64,000 bases of DNA from Rouxiella sp. S1S-2 (GCF_009208105.1 NZ_WFKL01000001.1:3596001-3660000), one strand, 5' to 3'; positions 1 through 9,530 are shown, numbered from the stretch's first letter. Notes: a model not told the origin generated them from the letters alone. Translations and numbers: made by a program.

Positions 1-1
1 T

Positions 2-481
2 CTTTGGGATGAGGATCAGGGCTGTTTTCGCGACTACGACTGGTATCGCCAGCAGATGGCGCTGTTTTCAGCGGCCAGCGTGGTGCCACTTTACGTCGGC
101 CTCGCCACCCACCACCAGGCTGAAAGATTGGCCGAAGCGGTGCGTACCCGCCTGCTCACGCCGGGTGGTGTGATGGCCACAGAATATGAAACCGGTGAAC
201 AGTGGGATAAACCTAACGGCTGGGCGCCTTTGCAGTGGATGGCGATTCAGGGCTTTAAAATGTATGGCAATGACGCACTGGGTGACCAGATTGCCCGCAG
301 TTGGTTAAAAACGGTCAATCATTTTTACCAAGAGCATCATAAGCTTATTGAAAAGTACCACATTTCCGGCGACGACTCTCGCGCCGGGGGCGGGGGTGAA
401 TACCCGCTTCAGGACGGCTTTGGCTGGACCAACGGCGTTGTGCGAAGACTCATAGGGCTGTACGGTGAGAATTTCGACTGA
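2..481 (+). CDS. treF: Cytoplasmic trehalase, C-terminal part (5' end outside window)
   Basis: Trehalase (GH37) hydrolyses alpha,alpha-trehalose to two glucoses. The reading frame is open from the window edge, giving 159 residues up to a TGA. The family signature [10 protein letters not shown] is encoded near base 200 and the glycine-rich GGGGEY motif near base 385. The C-terminus stops soon after [12 protein letters not shown], as in E. coli TreF; periplasmic TreA has a longer tail. So the cytoplasmic form is favoured. Convergent with the reductase that follows, with a terminator between them. The N-terminal part cannot be seen. Confidence 0.9.
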   Translation, partial: LWDEDQGCFRDYDWYRQQMALFSAASVVPLYVGLATHHQAERLAEAVRTRLLTPGGVMATEYETGEQWDKPNGWAPLQWMAIQGFKMYGNDALGDQIARSWLKTVNHFYQEHHKLIEKYHISGDDSRAGGGGEYPLQDGFGWTNGVVRRLIGLYGENFD

Positions 482-491
482 TGTTGTAGAT

Positions 492-524
492 GAGGGGGAG
501 CGGAATCCCCCTCGTGGTTTTTTT
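492..524 (+). terminator. Intrinsic terminator after treF
   Basis: An 8-bp stem, GAGGGGGA (492-499) with TCCCCCTC (506-513), is followed by a run of seven T at 518-524. It lies 11 bases after the treF stop. The T-run touches the stop codon of the convergent bisC gene. Confidence 0.85.
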
Positions 525-2838
525 AAATCTCACCGGTCACAAACTGCGGTGGCTGGAAGGCGGTTACCTCCGGCAGTGCCTCGTTCCACGCAGCAATATC
601 GACCCAACAGCTTTGTGCGCTGCACCCCTGCCCCAATCGCGAACTGCCGCAGTCTTCAGTCAGTACATTCGGATTACCATGCTTGTCGAGGGATCCGGTT
701 TTTTGCGGATCCTGAGGATCGTACCAGGCACCGGTCGCCATCTGCACCACGCCCGGCCTGATGTCTTCACTGAGGTGAACGCCCGCCAGAATAGCGCCAC
801 GGTGGTTAAACACCTTCACTACGCTACCCTCGATGATGCCACGCGCCGCGGCGTCGTGCGGATGTAGCCACAGCGGCTCGCGCTCCTGCACTTTACTGTT
901 GCGACTCACGCTGCCATGATCGTACTGGCTGTGCAAGCGGGTTCGCGGCTGGCTTGAAAGAAGATGCAAAGGCCAGCGGGCGGAGATTTCGCGCTGCTCT
1001 GTTTCCTCTTTCTCATACCAAAACGGATGTCCCGGACACTCTTCATAACCAAAATCGGCCACCGTTTGCGAGAAGATTTCAATTTTGCCGGACGGTGTCG
1101 TCAGCGGCGAGGCCACAGGATTCTCGCGAAACGCCTGTAGGAAAATCTGCGGCTCTTCCGGCAAGGCGTATTCGAGTTTGCCACGCTGCCAGAACTCGTC
1201 AAACGGCGGCAGCTCAATACCGTCGGCCTGTGCACGTGGCATTGAACCTTCATACAGATGGCGTATCCAGGCGGCAGCGTCGCGCCCTTCGGTAAAGCTT
1301 TCGCCAAATCCAAGCCGCTCGGCCAGCGCGCTAAAAATGGCGTAGTCATCACGAGATTCCCCCTGCGGCGCAATGTGCTGGCGCATTGCTATCATGAAAC
1401 CATCGTTACTGGCGCTGCCAATGTCTTCACGCTCAAGCGAGGTGGTCGCAGGAAATACGATATCGGCAAACTTCGCCTGCGAGGTCCAATACTGCTCATG
1501 AACAATGACCGTGTCGGGCTGACGCCACGCCTCAACCAGGCGATTTAAATCCTGATGATGATGAAAAGCATTGCCGCCTGCCCAATAAACCACGCGAATG
1601 TCAGGATAGCGGCAATCCTGTCCATCAAACTGGTAGGCTCCGCCGGGGTTGAGCAGCATGTCGGAGAGCCGTGCGACCGGGATTTTATCACTTATCGCAT
1701 TGTGTCCTGCGGGAAAACGCGGACCGGAGAAAGTGCGTCGTTGAGCCCCTGCCAAATTGGTTGAGGCATAGGCAAAACCCAGGCCGCCGCCGGGCGTGCC
1801 AATCTGGCCAATCAGCGCCGCTAGCGCAACCGTCGCCCAAAATGTCTGTTCACCCTGCCTTGCGCGCTGCAGCGACCAGGCGATATTGATCATCGTGCGT
1901 TTGGACGTCATTTCACGCGCCAGTTGGCGAATAGTGTCTTCCTCAACGCCGGTCAACGCCGCCGCCCACGCTGGCGTTTTGGCCACGCCGTCTTTTTGAC
2001 CGAGCAGATAGGCCTTAAAAGGGGCAAACCCTACGGTATGGCTGTTTACAAAGGCGTCGTTGTAAAGCGATTCTTCAATCAGCACATAGCTCAACGCCAG
2101 CAGCAGTGCCGTATCGCTGCCGGGTTTCAAAGAGAGCCATTCTGCATTCGTCACGCCAGAGAGGTCATTCTTGACCGGGCTGACGTTAATGAATTGGGTG
2201 CCATTTTGCTGCATCTGACCAAGCCAGTGCTTGAGCGAATGGTCGTTGGCACCGCCGCCGTTCACCTGTGCATTACGCAGCGGCAGCCCGCCAATCGCGA
2301 CAAACAGCTCGCAGTGTTCCGCCAATACCGGCCAGTGAGTATGCTGTTTTTGCAACACGTCAAGATCGCCGATAATGTGCGGCAAAAGGCGCTCTGCGGC
2401 GGCCAGACTGTAGGTGTTGGTGCTGCCGGTGTAGCCACCCAATTGGTTAAAGAAGCGATGCAGCTGACTCTGGGCATGGTGAAATCTACCCGCGCTTGAC
2501 CACCCGTAGGACCCGGCATAAAACGCTTCATTGCCGTGGGCTTTCTTCACTCGCGTCAGCTCATCGGCAACCAGTTTAAGCGCGGTATCCCAGCTCACTT
2601 CAACAAACGGCTCTTTGCCGCGCCCATGACGCGAGTCGCGGCCGTGCTGCAAATATCCGAGACGTACGGCGGGACGACGAATGCGGCTTGGCCCGTCAAC
2701 TGCGCCTACCAACGATTGACCAATGGCCGACGGGTTGCGGTCCCACTCAACGGGGTCGATGGCGGTCAACGTTCCTTCAGTCGTGGTAACCCGGTAGGTG
2801 CCCCAGTGCATCACGGCGAGATTGTGGTTTGTTGTCAT
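523..2838 (-). CDS. bisC: Biotin/methionine sulfoxide reductase, molybdopterin enzyme (BisC/TorZ family)
   Basis: Molybdenum bis-MGD oxidoreductase of the DMSO reductase family, 771 residues; E. coli BisC is of similar length. BisC reduces biotin sulfoxide and free methionine sulfoxide in the cytoplasm. The region YGWSSAGRFH (residues 111-120) matches the segment carrying the molybdenum-coordinating serine. There is no N-terminal [4Fe-4S] cysteine cluster and no twin-arginine signal, so it should be cytosolic, unlike TorA or DmsA. It lies downstream of a methionine-type ABC importer on the same strand, but a terminator at 2944-2970 separates them. The true substrate is not decided by sequence alone. 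Confidence 0.85.
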   Translation of the reverse strand: MTTNHNLAVMHWGTYRVTTTEGTLTAIDPVEWDRNPSAIGQSLVGAVDGPSRIRRPAVRLGYLQHGRDSRHGRGKEPFVEVSWDTALKLVADELTRVKKAHGNEAFYAGSYGWSSAGRFHHAQSQLHRFFNQLGGYTGSTNTYSLAAAERLLPHIIGDLDVLQKQHTHWPVLAEHCELFVAIGGLPLRNAQVNGGGANDHSLKHWLGQMQQNGTQFINVSPVKNDLSGVTNAEWLSLKPGSDTALLLALSYVLIEESLYNDAFVNSHTVGFAPFKAYLLGQKDGVAKTPAWAAALTGVEEDTIRQLAREMTSKRTMINIAWSLQRARQGEQTFWATVALAALIGQIGTPGGGLGFAYASTNLAGAQRRTFSGPRFPAGHNAISDKIPVARLSDMLLNPGGAYQFDGQDCRYPDIRVVYWAGGNAFHHHQDLNRLVEAWRQPDTVIVHEQYWTSQAKFADIVFPATTSLEREDIGSASNDGFMIAMRQHIAPQGESRDDYAIFSALAERLGFGESFTEGRDAAAWIRHLYEGSMPRAQADGIELPPFDEFWQRGKLEYALPEEPQIFLQAFRENPVASPLTTPSGKIEIFSQTVADFGYEECPGHPFWYEKEETEQREISARWPLHLLSSQPRTRLHSQYDHGSVSRNSKVQEREPLWLHPHDAAARGIIEGSVVKVFNHRGAILAGVHLSEDIRPGVVQMATGAWYDPQDPQKTGSLDKHGNPNVLTEDCGSSRLGQGCSAQSCWVDIAAWNEALPEVTAFQPPQFVTGEI

Positions 2839-2940
2839 GGCGATGGATTCTAAAATTTTTATGAATCACTGAGTTTACCGCAGTTGGGCACGTTACTTGT
2901 TCATCTATTTTTATAACGTTATTCACACAGGAGAAATACA

Positions 2941-2970
2941 AAAAAACCGGTCGTTTCAGGCGACCGGTTT
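2941..2970 (-). terminator. Intrinsic terminator of the metQNI operon
   Basis: Stem AAACCGGTCG (2944-2953) with CGACCGGTTT (2961-2970), loop of 7. Read on the minus strand, the stem runs into a T-tract (the A-run at 2939-2946). It lies 34 bases past the metI stop. Confidence 0.85.
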
Positions 2971-3003
2971 AGGCAGTAAGAAAAACTTTTAGAGGATAAA
3001 ATC

Positions 3004-3663
3004 TCAGGCGTGGCGTTTATCGACCTTTGCCACGATGCGGTCACCAATCCACTGAATACCGCAGACCATGATTATCAGCACCACAATAACCTGCACCATT
3101 ACCGACGTTTCAAAACGTTGATAACCATAGCGAATAGCCAAATCACCCAATCCACCGGCACCGATGGCTCCGGCCATCGCCGAGGCACCAATCAGCGCCA
3201 CCAGCGTGACGACAAAACCGGATAAAATGCCCGGCAGCGCCTCGGGAATTAACACGTCCCACACAATGCGCAGTTTACTGGCACCCATTGCGCGAACGGC
3301 ATCAATCAGCCCTCGGTCGACGTCGCGCAGTGAAACCTCGGCCACGCGCGCAAAATAGGGCGTGGCGGTGATTGAAAGCGGCACCATCGCCGCCCAGGTA
3401 CCCAATGAGGTGCCAACCAGGAAACGGGTCACGGGGATCAGCGCCACCAGCAGAATGATAAACGGCAACGAACGAAAGCCGTTTATCACCAACCCCAATG
3501 AGCGGTTTATCAGACTATTTTCAGAAATCCCACCGGGCGCGGTCATCACCAGAATCAGACCCAGCGGTAAACCAGCCACCAATGAAAACAGACCGGAAAC
3601 TGCCGTCATCAGCAGCGTTTCTTCAATCGCATTAATCAGTAAATCAAGCATTACGGGTGACAT
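3004..3663 (-). CDS. metI: Methionine-type ABC transporter permease MetI
   Basis: Inner-membrane permease of a MetNIQ-class importer, 219 residues with about five hydrophobic segments. The cytoplasmic EAA loop that docks to the ATPase is visible (VDRGLIDAVRAMGASKLRIV, then a conserved LIPEALPGI). The first ATG gives a 20-base overlap with metN. A second ATG at 3651 would shorten the overlap to 8 bases and begin MLDLLINAIEE, as in E. coli MetI, so it may be the true start. Last gene of a metQ-metN-metI operon. Confidence 0.9.
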   Translation of the reverse strand: MSPVMLDLLINAIEETLLMTAVSGLFSLVAGLPLGLILVMTAPGGISENSLINRSLGLVINGFRSLPFIILLVALIPVTRFLVGTSLGTWAAMVPLSITATPYFARVAEVSLRDVDRGLIDAVRAMGASKLRIVWDVLIPEALPGILSGFVVTLVALIGASAMAGAIGAGGLGDLAIRYGYQRFETSVMVQVIVVLIIMVCGIQWIGDRIVAKVDKRHA

Positions 3664-4813
3664 AACCTATCAGCTCCACTTGCGCCTGGTGCTGCTGCAG
3701 CCAGTGTAAAATAGTCTGCTCTGCGTCGGTATTGTCTACCGGCACCGCAATGAAAAAACGCACTACGGCGTAGTGCTGAATATGGTCGACCCCGCCCTGA
3801 ATAAGACGAAAACGACCAGCAAGCTCGGAGGAGAAACGGGTCAGGATCTCGCCCTGCTGCTCCTGCCCTGCACTGTCCTGAGCGGCATAATGCACACTAT
3901 AAATGGCCTCGCCCGCGCGAAACTGCGTCAGGCGTTCGGACAGTGCTTCCGGCAGTTGCGGCAGCAGTCCACTCAGCAGCGTTCTCGTCAGTTCGGCCTG
4001 TGGATGGGCAAAAACCTGCCACACCGGCCCCTGCTCGATGATTTCTCCGGCGTTAATCACCGCCACGCGGTGCGCGACCTTTTTAATCACTTCCATTTCA
4101 TGAGTGATCAGTAAAACGGTGATACCGAGTTTCTGATTGAGGGACTGCAATAGCGCCAAAATCGAACGCGTTGTTTCTGGATCCAGTGCGGAAGTGGCTT
4201 CATCACACAGCAGCAGCGCAGGACTTGCCGCCAGCGCGCGAGCAATCCCTACGCGCTGCTTTTGTCCACCGGACAAGGCCGCAGGATAACTTTGTGCTTT
4301 ATCCTCCAGACCGACCAGCGCCAGCAGCTCTGCCACTCGCGCCCGACGTTTTGCCTTGTCATAACCGGCGATTTTCAGCGGCAGCGCCACATTTTGCTCA
4401 ACGGTTTTGGCCGATAACAGATTGAAATGCTGAAAAACCATGCCGACGCGACTGCGCACCGACTGCAGCTCTTTTTCATTCAGACCGGTTATCGGGCTGC
4501 CTTCAATTTCGATAGTGCCGTCATCCGGACGTTCAAGTCCGTTCAGGCAGCGGATGAGAGTCGATTTCCCTGCACCGCTGCGGCCTATAATGCCGACTAT
4601 CTCACCGCGTTTAACAGTTAATGACACATCCTGGAGTGCCTGCGTGTTGCCAAACCGACGATTGACACGCACCAGGCGTACCACGTCTTCGGACTCTGCG
4701 GATGAGACTTCTCGTGCCACGCTACCGGCGCCGTGAAGCGCCGTCGTAGTTGAGAGTTTCTTATCCGACGAGTTGGCGGTGAAATGCACCTCGGTCTCAG
4801 AGATTACTGTCAT
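3644..4813 (-). CDS. metN: Methionine-type ABC transporter ATPase MetN
   Basis: ATP-binding subunit of a MetNIQ-class importer, 389 residues. Walker A GRSGAGKST is at 77-85, signature LSGGQ at 180-184, Walker B LLLCDE at 200-205. The last ~100 residues form the NIL regulatory domain that senses intracellular methionine in MetN. It has about 45 extra N-terminal residues of low complexity compared with E. coli MetN (343 aa); no better internal start with a clear ribosome site was found. Gene order Q-N-I differs from the E. coli metNIQ operon, so this may be a paralogous copy with a related ligand such as methionine sulfoxide. Confidence 0.9.
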   Translation of the reverse strand: MTVISETEVHFTANSSDKKLSTTTALHGAGSVAREVSSAESEDVVRLVRVNRRFGNTQALQDVSLTVKRGEIVGIIGRSGAGKSTLIRCLNGLERPDDGTIEIEGSPITGLNEKELQSVRSRVGMVFQHFNLLSAKTVEQNVALPLKIAGYDKAKRRARVAELLALVGLEDKAQSYPAALSGGQKQRVGIARALAASPALLLCDEATSALDPETTRSILALLQSLNQKLGITVLLITHEMEVIKKVAHRVAVINAGEIIEQGPVWQVFAHPQAELTRTLLSGLLPQLPEALSERLTQFRAGEAIYSVHYAAQDSAGQEQQGEILTRFSSELAGRFRLIQGGVDHIQHYAVVRFFIAVPVDNTDAEQTILHWLQQHQAQVELIGYVTRNA

Positions 4814-4842
4814 AACTTTATTCCTTTACGGCCTTGAGTTGT

Positions 4843-5685
4843 CTACCACGTCGTTACGCCGGTGCCTTTATAAACGTTGTTAAACACGACCTTCACCTTA
4901 TCGTTCTGATAAGCACCGACCAGCGTTTTCACCCACGGCGCGTTCACATTCTCTTTCTTGACCGCAATAAAGTTGGTGTAGGGGTTGTTCTTGACCGGCT
5001 CTTGCGCAATACGGTCTTGAACGGTCAAGCCACTTTTCAATGCCCAGTCGGTGTTAACAACCGCGGCATCAAGGTCAGGAACCGAGCGGCCAATAATGCC
5101 CGAATCCAGCTCTTTGATTTTCAAATGACGCGGGTTGTCGATAATGTCAGCCGTGGTAGCCGCAATACCGGCACCTGGTTTCAGCTTGATAAGACCCACT
5201 TCCTGAAGCAGAACGAGCCCACGCGCTTCGTTGGAAGGATCGTTTGGCACGCCAATGACTGCGCCTTCTTTAAAGTCTTTCGCCGATTTCACTTTCTTCG
5301 AATACAGGCCAATCGGCCAAACGGCTGTGTCACCCACGCGCACGATGTCGTAGTGATTGACCTTAATTTGGTTATTCAGGAACGGCTGGTGCTGGAACGC
5401 ATTGGCGTCAATCTCACCTTCCTGCAGGGCTTCATTTGGCTGGTTGTAATCGTTAAAGACCACCGTTTTAACCGTCAGACCTTTGGCCGCCGCTTCTTTA
5501 ACCACTTCACGCCAGATGTCTTCGTCTTCCCCGCTCATGATGCCGACTTTGATTGAGGTTTTATCCGCCGCATGTGCAACCGACAGAGGCGCCAGCGCGC
5601 CGCTGGTGATAAGCACGGCCGTGGTTGCCGCCAGCAGGAAAGCGCGATTCAAGTTTGTTCTGGTTTTTTTAATCATTTTGCGCAT
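4843..5685 (-). CDS. metQ: MetQ/NlpA-family substrate-binding protein
   Basis: Periplasmic D/L-methionine-class binding protein, 280 residues (NlpA family). A basic N-terminus and hydrophobic stretch end in SVAHA-A, a signal peptidase I site. There is no lipobox cysteine, so unlike E. coli MetQ it is probably soluble and not a lipoprotein. Family motifs include the IKVGIMSGEDEDIW strand, EGEIDANAFQHQPFL and VVNTDWAL. First gene of the operon with metN (29-base gap) and metI. No clear MET box was found upstream. Its ligand could be methionine, a methionine oxide or another sulfur compound. Confidence 0.85.
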   Translation of the reverse strand: MRKMIKKTRTNLNRAFLLAATTAVLITSGALAPLSVAHAADKTSIKVGIMSGEDEDIWREVVKEAAAKGLTVKTVVFNDYNQPNEALQEGEIDANAFQHQPFLNNQIKVNHYDIVRVGDTAVWPIGLYSKKVKSAKDFKEGAVIGVPNDPSNEARGLVLLQEVGLIKLKPGAGIAATTADIIDNPRHLKIKELDSGIIGRSVPDLDAAVVNTDWALKSGLTVQDRIAQEPVKNNPYTNFIAVKKENVNAPWVKTLVGAYQNDKVKVVFNNVYKGTGVTTW

Positions 5686-5898
5686 CGATGAACCCTTTCA
5701 TAGGATGAAATCAAACAGTGTGTGGTGACTCCTATCGGCAGTATACCGATGGGCTTATGTCTTTATAATTTCATTTATTGGATATATATATCTTTAATGA
5801 ATATATAACGACAAAACCAGCCCGTCTGCGCGATAAAATGGTGCAACTTATGAATAAAACAGTGTGATTTTGAAATAATATTTAACATTTACTCACGA

Positions 5899-5947
5899 AA
5901 TTAATGATAATGCTTCCCATTAGCAGCAGATAATGATAATTATTACC
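5899..5947. promoter_or_regulatory. Fur box array upstream of yncE
   Basis: The 19-mer at 5929-5947 matches the Fur consensus (GATAATGATAATCATTATC) at 17 of 19 positions. A second, weaker match (about 13 of 18) sits at 5900-5918. They lie about 110 bases before yncE in the 370-base divergent gap with metQ and predict iron repression of yncE and the receptor. The rest of this gap (5686-5898, 5948-6055) shows only AT-rich promoter-like sequence. Confidence 0.8.
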
Positions 5948-6055
5948 GCTCAAAATCAGCCCTCTGTCTAGTAGACAGGGTTTCCATTCGGCCGACTTGT
6001 ACGTCCAGAGAAACTCGAGACAGTTAGGGAAGCTTATTATTTTATGGAGAAAATG

Positions 6056-7117
6056 ATGTCATCTCGTTTTGCACCGGCGAAAGCAGGAATCACCTCAGCA
6101 CTGCTGCTGACCTCACTCCTTTTCTCATCCTCACTGCTGGCGAATAGTCAGATTTCAGTGGAGAGAAAAGCGGTCGGCAAAGGCGTTTATGAATTGGCCT
6201 ACAGCGCCAGTCAAAATGCCCTGTTTGTTGCTTCTTCGCAGGGCCGTCAGGAGAAAGCGGGCGCAGTTTATCGCCTTGACCCGGTAAGTCTGGCGGTAAA
6301 CCAGTCGATTACGACCACGCTTAAGCCTTTCGGCATGGCGCTCAATAATAAAACCAACACCGTATTCTTGGGCAATACCACCAGCAGCGCAGTGACCTCG
6401 ATTGATGCTAAAACTAATCAAGTCAAAAAAGAGTTGGTGCTGGATAGCCGTCCACGCACTGAGAAGGAGCGCCCTCTGGCGCCGCGCGAGTTGGTAGTAG
6501 ATGAAGCGACCAACACGCTCTACGTCGGTGGTTTAGGTAAAGAAAGCGTGATTTGGGTAGTAGACGGTGAGAACCTGACCCTGCGCCACACCCTTGAAGG
6601 CGTCGGCAAAATGGCCACCGGTCTGGCCATCGATACCAAAGCATCGCGACTTTACGTCACCAACGGCGATGGCGAATTCATCACCATTGACACTAAAACC
6701 AATAAAATATTATCGCGCGTCAAAATCGATAACCCGGGCGAGCACTTCTACCTGAACCTCAGTCTCGATACGGCGAAACATCGCGCGTTTGTTACTGACT
6801 CTCAAGAAGCCAATGTTCTGGTGCTCGATACGCAAAACGGTAAAGTGCTGCATAAAATCGCCGTGCCCGGATCCCTGGCGGTGTTGTTTAACCCCGCACG
6901 CAATGAAGTGTATGTGACCCATCGCGATGCTGGAAAAGTCAGCGTGATCGATGCCGAGAGCTACAAGGTACTGGAGACGCTGGATATGCCGACCCATCCA
7001 CAAAGTCTGGCTATTTCACCCGACGGCCAAACACTGTACGTCAGCGTGAAGCAGGAATCGAGCCGCCAGAAAGAGGCAACCAGCCCGGACGACGTGGTTC
7101 GCGTTACCTTTAAGTAA
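6056..7117 (+). CDS. yncE: YncE-family periplasmic beta-propeller protein
   Basis: Secreted seven-bladed beta-propeller of the YVTN/YncE type, 353 residues, the same length as E. coli YncE. It shares stretches such as VGKGVYELAYS, ATNTLYVGGLGKESVIWVVDG and LAVLFNPARNEVYVTHR. A signal peptide ends at LLA-NS. The start at 6056 is preferred because GGAG lies 7 bases before it; an ATG at 6044 in frame would add four residues. E. coli YncE is a Fur-regulated periplasmic protein of uncertain function linked to a TonB receptor. Here too a TonB receptor follows, and Fur boxes precede it. Confidence 0.9.
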   Translation: MSSRFAPAKAGITSALLLTSLLFSSSLLANSQISVERKAVGKGVYELAYSASQNALFVASSQGRQEKAGAVYRLDPVSLAVNQSITTTLKPFGMALNNKTNTVFLGNTTSSAVTSIDAKTNQVKKELVLDSRPRTEKERPLAPRELVVDEATNTLYVGGLGKESVIWVVDGENLTLRHTLEGVGKMATGLAIDTKASRLYVTNGDGEFITIDTKTNKILSRVKIDNPGEHFYLNLSLDTAKHRAFVTDSQEANVLVLDTQNGKVLHKIAVPGSLAVLFNPARNEVYVTHRDAGKVSVIDAESYKVLETLDMPTHPQSLAISPDGQTLYVSVKQESSRQKEATSPDDVVRVTFK

Positions 7118-7325
7118 GCATTAACAGCCCCACCCGCGGCGAGTCAGCGCCATTGGTGGGGCAACGCTGTAGTGATTAAAAAATGTGAGCCCACAACGAT
7201 CCTCTTTATTGGGGAGAAATCGCTTCGCGCTATAAAGGGCCTGCCCCTATTAAAGCCAGCCGACGCAATAAATAATAATTATTAAAATTTTAAAATGCGT
7301 TTTTTATTTTCAATCGGATAATTAA

Positions 7326-9530
7326 ATGAATACCTCAATAGATCATAAAAAAACTGCTCTCGCTATTTTGCTCATGGGCTTTATAAGCAGCACCAGCGCC
7401 GCCAATATAAATGAAGACAAAGATCGTGAAAAAGAGGGGGAAGACATCCTCGTTATTCGCGAGACCGCCGAGCAGGAGCTTAAACAACAGGCCGGTGCGT
7501 CGATTATTACCGCCGAGGATATAAAACGCACCCCGCCGGTTAACGATCTTTCGGATATCATCCGCAAAATGCCAGGCGTCAACCTCACCGGCAACAGTGC
7601 ATCGGGCAGTCGTGGCAACAACCGCCAGATTGATATTCGCGGTATGGGTCCGGAAAATACGTTGATTCTGATCGACGGCAATCCGGTCAGGTCACGAGAC
7701 AGCGTGCGCTACAGCTGGCGCGGCGAGCGCGATACCCGTGGCGATACCAACTGGGTGCCGCCTGAAATGGTTGAACGCATTGAAGTGCTGCGCGGCCCCG
7801 CTGCCGCTCACTATGGTTCCGGTGCGGCGGGCGGCGTGGTGAATATTATAACCAAACGTCCAACCAACGACTGGACCGGCTCTCTGTCGCTCTTCACCAA
7901 TCAACCTGAAAGCGACAAAGAAGGTGCCACCAAACGCGCCAATTTTAGCCTCAGTGGCCCACTGAGCGATGACGACAGCCTGACCATGCGTTTATACGGC
8001 AATATTAATAAAACCGATTCTGACAGCTGGAATATCAACACCGTAGAAAACGGATCGCAGGCAGCGGGACGCGAAGGCGTGCGCAACCGCGACATCAACA
8101 GCGTATTTTCCTGGAAAATGACCCCCAATCAAATCATCGATTTTGAAGCCGGCTACAGCCGTCAGGGCAATATTTATGCCGGGGACACGCAGTACAGCAC
8201 CAGCAGCGCCACCACAAGCAATTTGGCTCAATCGGGTGCAGAAACAAACCGACTGTATCGTCAAAACTATGGCATCACCCACAACGGCATTTGGGACTGG
8301 GGTCAGTCAAAGCTTAATTTCTCGTATGAGAAGACCAATAATACCCGTCTTGATGAAGGTATGGCGGGCAGCGGCGAGGGTCGTATTACCGATGCGCAAA
8401 ACTACTCCACCAGTCGACTGCAAAATTATCGCGCCAACGGTGAAGTGTATATTCCGTTCGATTTCTACGCCGATAATATGCTGACGCTCGGCACCGAGTG
8501 GACGCGTGAAGAGCTGGAGGATCCGGCATCAACCAGCTTTACTACCTCCTCCGATACGAGTGTGGGTGGGGTTTCAACCAAAGGTTCTGAGCGCAAAAGT
8601 AAAAATAGCGCCAGCCTGGGCGCACTCTATTTTGAAGACAATATGGACTTCGCCGGAGGTGCCACCAAGCTTATTCCCGGTCTGCGCTTTGACCACCATA
8701 CCCAATTTGGCAACAACTTTAGCCCGAGTCTAAATATTCAGCAGGACCTTGGTGACAAGTTCAAACTGAAAGCCGGTATCGCCCGCGTATTTAAAGCGCC
8801 TAATCTTTATCAGTCAAATCCTAGCTACATGATGCAGACGCGCGGCAACGGCTGCCCGCTGTCGGTGCCAACCGGAAGCTGCTATTTATTAGGTAATCAG
8901 GACTTGGACGCTGAGGTCAGCGTTAACAAAGAGGTTGGCATTCAGTTTAGCGACAGCGGCGTCAACGCTGGCCTGACCTATTTCCGGAATGATTATAAAA
9001 ATAAAATCATCTCAGGCGAGAATGTTATTGGTAAAACGGCATCGGGTGCGAACGTGCTGCAGTGGCAAAACGGCGGCAAAGCGCTGATTGACGGTTTGGA
9101 AGCTAATCTGAAAGTTCCCGTGGTGGAAGACCTGCTGACCTGGAATACCAACGCGACCTACATGTTCCGTTCCAAGCAAAAATCGACCGGCAACCCGCTG
9201 TCAATTATTCCTAAATACACCCTCAATACCTCGCTGGACTGGCAGGTCACTGACAAGTTAGCACTTAATACCAACATGACGACCTACGGACGCCAGAAAC
9301 CGCGCGGAACGCCTGAAAGTAGAACCGAAGCCGGTGGTTTGTCGAAAACCGTGGTCGGGGGATACTCGATTGTCGGCATTGGTGCCAACTACACCATCAA
9401 TAAGAATCTGCGCATTAGCGGCGGTATCAACAATCTGTTCGACCGCTCGATTTATCGTGCAGATGACGGTGCGTCAACCTATAACGAACCTGGCCGAGCC
9501 TACTACGCCGGCGTGACGACTTCGTTCTAA
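7326..9530 (+). CDS. TonB-dependent ferric-catecholate receptor, FepA/PfeA type
   Basis: Outer-membrane siderophore receptor, 734 residues. Signal peptide to about residue 26 (STSAA), TonB box-like DILVI near 41-45, plug domain with the FepA hallmark regions MPGVNLTGNSASGSRGN and IDIRGMGPENTLILIDGNPV, ERIEVLRGPAAAHYGSGAAGG, then a 22-strand barrel ending in a C-terminal Phe. Overall very close to FepA (enterobactin). No enterobactin synthesis, esterase or permease genes are nearby, so it may serve captured catecholates. Follows yncE by 208 bases and probably shares its Fur control. Gene symbol left open because a second fepA copy may exist elsewhere. Confidence 0.9.
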   Translation: MNTSIDHKKTALAILLMGFISSTSAANINEDKDREKEGEDILVIRETAEQELKQQAGASIITAEDIKRTPPVNDLSDIIRKMPGVNLTGNSASGSRGNNRQIDIRGMGPENTLILIDGNPVRSRDSVRYSWRGERDTRGDTNWVPPEMVERIEVLRGPAAAHYGSGAAGGVVNIITKRPTNDWTGSLSLFTNQPESDKEGATKRANFSLSGPLSDDDSLTMRLYGNINKTDSDSWNINTVENGSQAAGREGVRNRDINSVFSWKMTPNQIIDFEAGYSRQGNIYAGDTQYSTSSATTSNLAQSGAETNRLYRQNYGITHNGIWDWGQSKLNFSYEKTNNTRLDEGMAGSGEGRITDAQNYSTSRLQNYRANGEVYIPFDFYADNMLTLGTEWTREELEDPASTSFTTSSDTSVGGVSTKGSERKSKNSASLGALYFEDNMDFAGGATKLIPGLRFDHHTQFGNNFSPSLNIQQDLGDKFKLKAGIARVFKAPNLYQSNPSYMMQTRGNGCPLSVPTGSCYLLGNQDLDAEVSVNKEVGIQFSDSGVNAGLTYFRNDYKNKIISGENVIGKTASGANVLQWQNGGKALIDGLEANLKVPVVEDLLTWNTNATYMFRSKQKSTGNPLSIIPKYTLNTSLDWQVTDKLALNTNMTTYGRQKPRGTPESRTEAGGLSKTVVGGYSIVGIGANYTINKNLRISGGINNLFDRSIYRADDGASTYNEPGRAYYAGVTTSF

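Noticed and set aside
1924..2499. 191-codon plus-strand open frame opposite bisC
   Set aside because: Shadow frame inside a well-conserved molybdoenzyme gene; composition is that of antisense coding DNA.
4834..5556. 240-codon plus-strand open frame opposite metQ
   Set aside because: It is the mirror of metQ, has no ribosome site or family features, and metQ on the other strand is a complete, recognisable gene.
5686..5760. MET box or SAM riboswitch before metQ
   Set aside because: No AGACGTCT-like repeats and no riboswitch-like series of stems could be found.
7127..7162. Hairpin GCCCCACC/GGTGGGGC after yncE as a terminator
   Set aside because: The 20-base loop and absence of a T-run make termination unlikely; at most a weak attenuator before the receptor gene.
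7261..7290. Second Fur box directly before the FepA-type receptor
   Set aside because: The AT-rich repeat there fits the consensus poorly; the strong boxes before yncE explain control.
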